Of a DNA stretch of 64,000 nucleotides, positions 27,168 to 33,237 are shown piece after piece. Made by a program: the position numbers and the translations under genes. Source of the stretch: Myxococcota bacterium. Lineage in GTDB: Bacteria; Myxococcota_A; UBA9160; SMWR01. The notes beneath the pieces are model-generated. The model did no database searches. It had not been told where the DNA came from and saw only the letters and a program-made list of their open reading frames with translations. Numbering within the stretch: the stretch's first letter is position 1; every line of letters begins with the position of its first letter. The stretch covers positions 1 to 64,000 of the forward strand of contig JBCCEW010000022.1 in assembly GCA_039030075.1 (NCBI GenBank), given 5' to 3'.

Positions 27168-27817
27168 GCAGGAGACTCCCAGGCCGAGACCAGGGCTCGG
27201 GTTGCGGCGCTCGGGTCGGGGGCGCCAGCGACCGCTGAGATCACCGCAAAGCCCGCGGCGCCGGCCGCTCGCACGTCGGGAGCCCGTGCTGCGTCGATGC
27301 CGCCGATCGCGACCAGCGGGCGCGGCGCGACGGCCTCCACCGCCCAGGCCAGGGCATCCAGGCCGCGCGCGTCGAAGGCATGCTCCTTCGACGTCGTTCC
27401 GAACAGCGGACCGAACGCGACGTAGTCGACGGGCTCGGAGACGGTCGAAAGCAGCTGCTCCCGGGTGTGGGTAGAGCGGCCGATCGCGAGCCCCGCGCGC
27501 GCTGGTTCGGGAACCCGGTCCGGGGGCAGATCCCCTTGGCCCAGATGCACGGCGTCGGCCTCGGCGAGGAGCGCGAGGTCGAAGCGGTCGTTCACGACGA
27601 AGGTCACCGCGTGCGCGCGGGTGAGGTCGCGGATCTCGCGCGCCCAGGCAAGCTGCTGGGCGTCGGTCGCGTGCTTCGCACGAAGCTGAACGACCCGGGC
27701 ACCCCCGGCGACGGCCGCGCGCGCCTGCTCGGTCGGCGACCCGGGCCAACGCGGATCGTCGTCGGCCAGGACGTGCAAGCCGGAGAAGTCCCGGGCGTGG
27801 GGCGCCGCGGCGCTCAC
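27164..27817 (-). CDS. thiE: Thiamine-phosphate synthase
   Basis: A 217-residue TIM-barrel enzyme that joins hydroxymethylpyrimidine diphosphate and thiazole phosphate to give thiamine phosphate. Signature pieces are VVQLRAK near 41-47 (the VQxRxK motif), VVNDRFDLAL with the metal/diphosphate aspartate, DAVHLGQGDLP, IGRSTHT, YVAFGPLFGTTSK and LVAIGGI. The loop that usually reads GPVFPTxTK is slightly altered but keeps the Thr/Ser and Lys. Size matches the family. The gene is embedded in the ntrBC operon by 4-bp overlaps on both sides (GTGA at 27814-27817 and at 27164-27167). No other thiamine gene and no visible TPP riboswitch are near, so its placement is unusual. Confidence 0.9.
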   Translation of the reverse strand: MSAAAPHARDFSGLHVLADDDPRWPGSPTEQARAAVAGGARVVQLRAKHATDAQQLAWAREIRDLTRAHAVTFVVNDRFDLALLAEADAVHLGQGDLPPDRVPEPARAGLAIGRSTHTREQLLSTVSEPVDYVAFGPLFGTTSKEHAFDARGLDALAWAVEAVAPRPLVAIGGIDAARAPDVRAAGAAGFAVISAVAGAPDPSAATRALVSAWESPA

Positions 27818-29238
27818 TCGCGCCCGGGCAGCGGGATCGCCAACTCGACGATCTTCTTGCGGAGCGTGTTCCGGTTGATTCCGAGCAGCGCCGCCGCGCG
27901 AATCTGGTTGCCGTCGGTGCGCGCCAGCGCCGCTTCGATCAGCGGACGCTCGACCCGCTCGATGGTGCGGTGGTAGATGTCCTCGGTCTCGGCGTCGAGC
28001 GCCTGCTCGGTCTCCCGGCGCACGAGCTCGGCGAGGTCCGCCCCCGTGTCCGGCGCCGGCGGTTGCTCGATGAACGCGAAGTCTTCGGGCGTCAGCACCC
28101 CGCCGCTGCCGAGAACCAGGGCGCGCTTCACCGCGTTCTCGAGCTCTCGGACGTTCCCGGGCCAGGGGTGACGCGACAGGGCCTCGAGCGTCTCGTCGGC
28201 GAGGGTGCAGGACCCGCCGGCGAGCTCCTGGCTGTACCGGGCCGCGAAGTGCTCGGCCAGCGCGCGCACGTCCTCGCGCCGTTCGCGCAGGGGCGGCAGA
28301 TGCATGGGCACCACGCGCAGCCGGTACAGCAGATCCTCGCGGAAGCTCCCCTCTCGCACGGCGGTGTCGAGGTCGCGGTGAGTCGCCGCAAGAATGCGGA
28401 CGTCGACCCGGGACGAGGTGTTGCTGCCGACTGGCGTCACCTGCTGGTCCTGCAGCACCCGCAAGAGCTTCGCCTGCAGGTCGCTCGACATGTCCCCGAT
28501 CTCGTCGAGGAAGAGGGTTCCGCCCGACGCTTCGCGGAAACGCCCCGCGCGCGCGGCGACCGCCCCCGTGAAAGCGCCGCGCTCATGACCGAAGAGCTCG
28601 CTTTCCAGCAGTTCACGCGGGATCGCCGCCGTGTTCACGGCGACGAAGGGCTGTTCGGCCCGCGGGCTCGCGGCGTGGATCGCACGCGCGACCAGCTCCT
28701 TCCCCGTCCCGCTCTCGCCGGTGACGAGCACCGGGACATCCCGCGGCGCCACGCGCCCGATCGTCTTGAAGACTTCGAGCATCTCGGGCGACTTGCCGAC
28801 GAGGCCTTCCCCCGGGCGGGTGCGACGCCCGACCTCCCGGCGCAGCTGCTGGACCTCGCGCTCGAGATCGCGGGTGCGCAGCACCTTTGTCGCCAGAGCG
28901 CGCACCTCGTCCATCCCGAAGGGCTTGACCAGGTAGTCGACAGCGCCGCGCTTCATGGCTTCGACCGCGTTCTCGTAAGTGTTCTGCGCCGTGATGATCA
29001 CGACCGCGGTATCGACCCGCTCCTCCTGCAGATGATCGAGGAGCTCGAGTCCGGTGAGGCCCGGCATGCGAATGTCGAGGAACGCGAGGGCGTGGGCGCC
29101 CGTCCGCAGCGACGACAGCGCCGCCTCTCCATCGTCGACCTCGGAGACCTCGCAGCCGAGTTCTTCGAGAATCTCTCGGAGGACGAAGCGAATCGACGGT
29201 TCGTCGTCGGCGATCAGGACGCGTGCGCGGGGGTTCAT
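27814..29238 (-). CDS. ntrC: Nitrogen-type sigma-54-dependent response regulator NtrC
   Basis: A 474-residue three-domain regulator. Residues 1-120 are a receiver domain with DD at 11-12, phospho-acceptor Asp55 (AFLDIRMPG) and Lys near 105 (VKPFG). The central AAA+ domain has Walker A GESGTGKE, the sigma-54-contact loop GAFTGA, Walker B GTLFLDEIGD, and an arginine-finger region (LREDLLYRL-like, FREDLLYRLRVVP). The C-terminal Fis-type helix-turn-helix is NQIRAAALLGINRNTLRKKI. Together with the adjacent kinase NtrB it should activate sigma-54 promoters under nitrogen limitation. The ATG overlaps the ntrB stop (ATGA, 29235-29238), and its own stop overlaps thiE. A 17-bp dyad with NtrC-site geometry lies upstream of ntrB, suggesting autoregulation. 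Confidence 0.93.
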   Translation of the reverse strand: MNPRARVLIADDEPSIRFVLREILEELGCEVSEVDDGEAALSSLRTGAHALAFLDIRMPGLTGLELLDHLQEERVDTAVVIITAQNTYENAVEAMKRGAVDYLVKPFGMDEVRALATKVLRTRDLEREVQQLRREVGRRTRPGEGLVGKSPEMLEVFKTIGRVAPRDVPVLVTGESGTGKELVARAIHAASPRAEQPFVAVNTAAIPRELLESELFGHERGAFTGAVAARAGRFREASGGTLFLDEIGDMSSDLQAKLLRVLQDQQVTPVGSNTSSRVDVRILAATHRDLDTAVREGSFREDLLYRLRVVPMHLPPLRERREDVRALAEHFAARYSQELAGGSCTLADETLEALSRHPWPGNVRELENAVKRALVLGSGGVLTPEDFAFIEQPPAPDTGADLAELVRRETEQALDAETEDIYHRTIERVERPLIEAALARTDGNQIRAAALLGINRNTLRKKIVELAIPLPGRE

Positions 29239-30320
29239 GCGGAACTCCGTTGGGGACCCACGACCGGGAGCAGGACGCGCGCGCGCGTGCCCCGGTTCGG
29301 TTCACTCTCGAGGTGGAGCGTCCCGTCGTGGCGGGTCGCCCAGTGTCGGCTCATCGCGAGCCCGAGTCCGGTGCCCCCGGAGCGGGTCGTGAAGAAGGGA
29401 GTGCTCAGACGTGCGAGCACCTGCGACGTGATGCCAGGGCCGTCGTCGATCAACGTCACCTGGACGGTGGGAACGCTCTTGCCGCTCTCGCGGGTGAGGC
29501 GGTTCTCGAAGGCCATCCGCGTCTCGACGCAGAGCGTGCCGTCGCCATCGAGCGCCTGCAGCGCGTTGCGCCCGAGGTTCAAGAAGATCTGGGTCAGGCG
29601 GTCCGGGTCGGCGCGCAGGTCCGGGATCGACGGGTCGAAGCTGCGATCGAGCTTGACTCCGCGCGCCAGCGGATCCATCGACAACAGCTCGAGCACTTCA
29701 TCGAGCAACCGGTGAATGTTCACGTCCTCGAGGCGCAGCGATTCGCCCTGGTTGAAGACCATCAGCTCGTCGACCAACGTGCGGATCCGATCGACCTCGC
29801 GCACGATCATGTTCGCCGCGTCTTGCAGCTTCCCGGCTTCCGTGCGCGCGGCGATGATCTCCGCCGCGCCGCGGATGCCCCCGAGCGGATTCTTGACCTC
29901 GTGGGCGATGCCGGCTGCGATCGTGCCGTAGAGCGACAGTCGCTCGCGCTCGACCGCACGCTCTTCGAGAGACCGCTGCAGGGTTCGATCGCGCAGGGCG
30001 AGCACCACCCCGCTCGGGGTTCGGTCCTCGGCCCAGAGCGGCGAGGCGGCCACGTCGACCACGACGTCTTCCGCGAAGCGCCGGGTCAGGAGCTGCTCGT
30101 CCTGGACCGCAGACCGACCACTCTCGAAGACGCCGCGTGCCAGCGCTTCGAGCCGTCGCTCCCGGCTCACCCTCGAGAGGTGGGCACCGCGCGACGCCTC
30201 GCCCGAGGTGCCCAGAAGCCGGCAGGCCTCGGCGTTCAGGAATTCCACCCGGCCCTCGTGGTCGACCACGATCACGCCCTCGAAGACCGCATCGAGCACG
30301 TCTTTCAGGTCGTGGTTCAT
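29235..30320 (-). CDS. ntrB: Nitrogen regulation sensor histidine kinase NtrB
   Basis: A 361-residue soluble histidine kinase/phosphatase that controls NtrC. Residues about 1-115 are a PAS domain (FEGVIVVDHEGRVEFLNAEACRLLG). The dimerisation/phosphotransfer domain has AAGIAHEVKNPLGGIRGAAEII with the phospho-accepting His140. The ATP-binding domain follows with the N box NLGRNALQAL, the G1 box IDDGPGI, the F box and the G2 box GTGLGLAMSR. There is no transmembrane segment, as expected for NtrB, which senses nitrogen through PII. It is the first gene of ntrB-ntrC-thiE-CNT. The ATG at 30318-30320 has GAGAGCG upstream. The 245-bp gap to the divergent moeA holds palindromes described separately. 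Confidence 0.92.
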   Translation of the reverse strand: MNHDLKDVLDAVFEGVIVVDHEGRVEFLNAEACRLLGTSGEASRGAHLSRVSRERRLEALARGVFESGRSAVQDEQLLTRRFAEDVVVDVAASPLWAEDRTPSGVVLALRDRTLQRSLEERAVERERLSLYGTIAAGIAHEVKNPLGGIRGAAEIIAARTEAGKLQDAANMIVREVDRIRTLVDELMVFNQGESLRLEDVNIHRLLDEVLELLSMDPLARGVKLDRSFDPSIPDLRADPDRLTQIFLNLGRNALQALDGDGTLCVETRMAFENRLTRESGKSVPTVQVTLIDDGPGITSQVLARLSTPFFTTRSGGTGLGLAMSRHWATRHDGTLHLESEPNRGTRARVLLPVVGPQRSSA

Positions 30321-30565
30321 GGAACGCTCTCACGCCCCGCCGGCTCCTCGGCAGCGCGCCTGGCGGCGGAAAACCGAGGGGACCCGGAACGGGGGCCGAA
30401 GGAAGGAAAAAAGGCAGGCCGGACGGCCCCGGATGCGGGGCCGGGGCGGACCGGCGTGGTTGCCCAATTCTTGGGCAGAGTAGCGGCCGCGCCGCTGGGC
30501 GCCATCGTCCCCTGGCGGTCGGAGGCGCCTCCATAAGGTGCTGAGTTCGGTAGCTTCTTGGCGTT
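30321..30565. other. Divergent ntrB/moeA intergenic region with several dyads
   Basis: This 245-bp region separates ntrB (leftward) from moeA (rightward). It holds a perfect 7-3-7 dyad (30461-30477), a perfect 12-bp palindrome GGAGGCGCCTCC (30521-30532) and a hairpin with an 8-bp stem (30424-30431/30436-30443) followed, on the ntrB strand, by a T6 run about 11 nt later (30407-30412). The last looks like a weak terminator or leader hairpin in front of ntrB. I see no convincing sigma-54 (GG-N10-GC) or sigma-70 promoter, but a GC-rich organism can hide them. Confidence 0.5.
30461..30477. promoter_or_regulatory. Candidate NtrC-binding dyad
   Basis: TGCCCAATTCTTGGGCA is a perfect 7-bp inverted repeat with a 3-bp spacer, 17 bp in all. 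Enterobacterial NtrC sites have the same 7-3-7 geometry and share TGC at one end and GCA at the other. It lies 141 bp upstream of the ntrB start and 89 bp upstream of the moeA start. NtrC autoregulation of its own operon is known in enterobacteria. Binding here is inferred from geometry and position only. Confidence 0.45.
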
Positions 30566-31837
30566 GTGCGTACCGGAATCACGCCGGCCGAGGCGCTCGA
30601 GACGATTCTCCAGCGCGCCGAGCCCCTCACCCCCGAGACGGTCTCGCTGCCCGAGGCCCAGGGGCGGATCCTCGCCGAATCGGTGACCTCAGAGCGGGTG
30701 ATCCCACCCGCCGACAACTCGGCGATGGACGGCTACGCGGTGCGGGCCGCCGACTGCGCCCAGGCCTCGGCCGACGCCCCGGTCGCGCTGCCCGTGTCCT
30801 TCGAGGTGCCCGCGGGCGCCGCCGCACCTCCCACCCTCGAGGTCGGACAAGCCGCCCGGATCCTGACGGGTGCCCCGCTCCCGCCCGGCGCAGACAGCGT
30901 CGTGCGGCAGGAAGACACGGAGCGCAGCGGCGACCGCGTCGCCGTGCGGGTCGTTCCGAAGCTCGGCGAGCACGTGCGGCGGGCCGGAGAAGACGTCGAT
31001 GCCGGGGACGCGGTGCTGACGGCCGGCGATCGCGTCGGCGCCGCCCAGATCGGCATGCTCGCCTCGCTCGGCCGCAGCTTCGTCGCGGTTCACCGGGCGC
31101 CGCGGGTCGCCATTCTGTCTGGCGGCGACGAGTTGGTCGAGCCGGATGGCGACATCAGCGGCGGTCGCATCGTCTCTTCGAACTCCTATTCGATCGCCGC
31201 CCAGTGTCGGGAACTCGGTGCCATCCCGAGCTACCTCGGCATCGCGCGCGACACCCCGGAAGACCTGGAGCGGTGCTTTCGCGGTGGTCTGCGCGCCGAC
31301 CTGCTCGTGAGTTCGGCCGGCGTGTCCGTCGGCGATCGCGACTTCGTGCGCGACGTGCTCGAGAAGCTGGGCTGCACGCTCGCCTTCTGGGGCGTTCAGA
31401 TGAAACCCGGCTACCCCCTCGCCTTCGGCGAGATCGGCGCCGAGCGAGGCGCGGGTGCGGGTGGCCCGCTCGTGTTCGGCCTGCCGGGCAACCCGGTCTC
31501 GGCGATGATGACCTTCGAACAGTTCGTGCGGCCGGCGATCTTGCAGATGCGCGGCGAGCGCGCCCTGTTCCGCCCGCTCCTCGAGGTCCGGCTGGGCGAG
31601 CGCCTGCGCAAGAAGCCCGGCCGGCTGCACTTCGTCCGCGTCACCCTCGAGAAGGAAGGCGACGACTGGGTGGCCCGCAGCGCCGGCAACCAGAGCTCGG
31701 GCGCGCTGCGCTCCATGCTCCGCGCGCGTGCCATTCTGATCTTCGACGCCGAGCTCGAACGGCTCGACGTGGGTGATCGCGCGCGCGTCCAGGTCGTCGA
31801 CCCGACGGTGCTCGCCGGCGCCGACGGAGGATTCTGA
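30566..31837 (+). CDS. moeA: Molybdopterin molybdenumtransferase
   Basis: A 423-residue enzyme that inserts molybdate into adenylylated molybdopterin to form Mo cofactor. Signature segments are PADNSAMDGYAVRAADC near 50-66, RILTGAPLPPGADSVVRQED, GEHVRRAGEDV, VAILSGGDELVEPDG and SAGVSVGDRDFVRDVLEKLG (the MoCF/MPT-binding domain), then MKPGYPLAFG and VFGLPGNPVSAMMTFEQFVRP. The C-terminal beta-barrel domain (FRPLLEVRLGERLRKKPGR) is complete. It starts with GTG at 30566. mobA begins 1 bp after its stop, so the pair forms a Mo-cofactor operon. No molybdoenzyme is encoded within the window. Confidence 0.95.
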   Translation: MRTGITPAEALETILQRAEPLTPETVSLPEAQGRILAESVTSERVIPPADNSAMDGYAVRAADCAQASADAPVALPVSFEVPAGAAAPPTLEVGQAARILTGAPLPPGADSVVRQEDTERSGDRVAVRVVPKLGEHVRRAGEDVDAGDAVLTAGDRVGAAQIGMLASLGRSFVAVHRAPRVAILSGGDELVEPDGDISGGRIVSSNSYSIAAQCRELGAIPSYLGIARDTPEDLERCFRGGLRADLLVSSAGVSVGDRDFVRDVLEKLGCTLAFWGVQMKPGYPLAFGEIGAERGAGAGGPLVFGLPGNPVSAMMTFEQFVRPAILQMRGERALFRPLLEVRLGERLRKKPGRLHFVRVTLEKEGDDWVARSAGNQSSGALRSMLRARAILIFDAELERLDVGDRARVQVVDPTVLAGADGGF

Positions 31838-31838
31838 G

Positions 31839-32453
31839 ATGGGCGAGATGGCCTCGAACGGAGATCGATTGCGCAACGTGGCGGGCGCTGTGCTCACGGG
31901 CGGCGCGTCCTCGCGCATGGGTCGAGACAAGGCGCGCCTCGCCGTCGGGGGCGTACCTGCCGCGACGCGCGTTGCCGAATGCCTCGCCCAGCTCTGCACC
32001 GACGTCGTGATCGTGGGGGGCGATCCGCCGTCGGACGCGCCCGGCCGCCGCGTTCCGGATCCGCCGGGCCCGCGCTGCGCCCTGCGCGGGCTGGTCGGTG
32101 CCCTCGACGCCTGCGAGGCCGAACGCGTCTTCGTGGTCGCGACCGACGTCCCGTTCGTTCGCCCTTCGCTGCTCCTCGCGCTGTTTGCATGGCCCGAGGC
32201 CGACGCGGTAGTGCCTCGCTCCTCGCACGGTTTACAGCCCCTGGTCGCGCTCTACCGGCGCGAGCCCGTCCTCGAGGTGGCGCGTGGACACCTCGAGGAA
32301 GAGCGCCTGGCCCTGCGCCACGTCCTCGACGCGGTGGAGACCCGCCTCTTCGAGGGGGAAGACCTCGCGCGGGTCGACGACCACGGGTTCGCCCTCACCA
32401 ACCTGAACACGCCGGAAGACCTGGCCCAGGCCGAGGCCGCCCTGGCGCGCTAG
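31839..32453 (+). CDS. mobA: Molybdenum cofactor guanylyltransferase
   Basis: A 204-residue nucleotidyltransferase that attaches GMP to Mo-molybdopterin, producing the dinucleotide form used by DMSO-reductase-family enzymes. The N-terminal motif is GAVLTGGASSRMGRDKARL (LxGGxSxRMGxDK) at about 16-34; VVATDVPFVRPSLL carries the metal-binding aspartate, and TNLNTPEDLAQAEA is the usual C-terminal motif. The ATG at 31839 follows the moeA stop by one base; the frame upstream is a shadow within moeA. Its TAG stop shares a CTAG (32450-32453) with the convergent 89-residue gene. Confidence 0.92.
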   Translation: MGEMASNGDRLRNVAGAVLTGGASSRMGRDKARLAVGGVPAATRVAECLAQLCTDVVIVGGDPPSDAPGRRVPDPPGPRCALRGLVGALDACEAERVFVVATDVPFVRPSLLLALFAWPEADAVVPRSSHGLQPLVALYRREPVLEVARGHLEEERLALRHVLDAVETRLFEGEDLARVDDHGFALTNLNTPEDLAQAEAALAR

Positions 32454-32719
32454 CGCCCGAGGATGATCCGGCAGATGGCTTCGAGGCGCTCGAAGGCGCC
32501 GTCGAAGCGTTCGCGCAGGGACGCATCGGCCCACTCGACGGCCCCCAGACGCGAGAGCACCGCGAGGGTCTGTTCCGCGGCGCCAGACAGGTCATCCGAA
32601 GCGCGCTCTCCCAGATCGTCGAGTGCCTCGGTCACGCCGGTGTCGGCCGCAGCTCCGGCTTCGCGGAGTGTTCCTACGAGATCCCCCAGCAGGCGTCGAT
32701 ACTCCCCCCGCACAGACAT
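32450..32719 (-). CDS. Small hypothetical protein (89 aa)
   Basis: An 89-residue acidic, helical protein that I do not recognise. It has no signal peptide or membrane segment; heptad-like spacing of Leu/Ala (LLGDLVGTLREAG, LDDLGERASDDLSGAAEQTLAVLSRL) suggests a helical bundle or coiled coil, and it ends with AICRIILGR. The start at 32717-32719 is 26 bp downstream of rfaE2, on the same strand, so it is probably the third gene of the AsmA-like/rfaE2 transcript. Codon use resembles the neighbours, and the stop is shared as CTAG with mobA. It is likely a real gene, though short. Confidence 0.55.
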   Translation of the reverse strand: MSVRGEYRRLLGDLVGTLREAGAAADTGVTEALDDLGERASDDLSGAAEQTLAVLSRLGAVEWADASLRERFDGAFERLEAICRIILGR

Positions 32720-32745
32720 CTAGTGGCGCTCCTTCCCCACCGGAC

Positions 32746-33237
32746 TCATCGGCTGCGCATCGCTTCGACGATGTGGGTCGTACGCACGCCTGGAATCACG
32801 CGCAGACGCTCGACGCGCCCACCCCAACTCTCGACGTCCTCGCGTCCGACGATCTCGTCGAGCTTCCAGTCCCCGCCCTTCGCCAGGACGTCGGGGCGCA
32901 GCTTGCGAATCGCCCGCAGAGGCGTGTCCTCGCCGAACAGGACGACCCAATCGACGCAGGAAAGCGACGCCACGATCTCGGCGCGCTGGCGCTCGGGGAT
33001 CACCGGCCGCGTCGGGCCCTTCAGGCGCCGCACCGACGCGTCGCGATTCAGGGCGACGATCAGGCGGTCGCCGAACCCACGTGCCTCTTCCAGACTGCGC
33101 ACGTGTCCGACGTGGAGCAGGTCGAAGCAGCCGTTGGTGAAGACGACGGTCTCCCCGCGGCGCTGGGCCGCCGCGACTTCGTGCCGGGCCCGATCGCGAG
33201 ACAGCACGCGCGCGCGCGCCGGCCGCACCTCGCTCAC
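32746..33237 (-). CDS. rfaE2: D-glycero-beta-D-manno-heptose 1-phosphate adenylyltransferase (stand-alone HldE C-domain)
   Basis: A 163-residue cytidylyltransferase-like enzyme that makes ADP-heptose for the LPS inner core. VVFTNGCFDLLHVGHVRSL holds the HxGH nucleotide-binding motif, and RPVIPERQRAEIVASLSCVDWVVLFGEDTPL and PDVLAKGGDW are specific for the RfaE2 domain. In E. coli this domain is fused to a heptose kinase; here it is a separate protein and no kinase domain is adjacent. The GTG at 33235-33237 overlaps the TGA of the AsmA-like gene (GTGA), showing translational coupling. Upstream open frame is a shadow of that gene. Confidence 0.9.
   Translation of the reverse strand: MSEVRPARARVLSRDRARHEVAAAQRRGETVVFTNGCFDLLHVGHVRSLEEARGFGDRLIVALNRDASVRRLKGPTRPVIPERQRAEIVASLSCVDWVVLFGEDTPLRAIRKLRPDVLAKGGDWKLDEIVGREDVESWGGRVERLRVIPGVRTTHIVEAMRSR

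Noticed and set aside
30521-30532. The 12-bp palindrome GGAGGCGCCTCC as an operator of moeA
   Set aside because: It is symmetric but of simple GC composition, expected by chance fairly often in this DNA, and has no second copy nearby; it is mentioned only in the intergenic entry.
30321-30565. A sigma-54 promoter for ntrBC
   Set aside because: I searched for the TGGCAC-N5-TTGC pattern on both strands and saw no good match, so only the NtrC-like dyad is reported.
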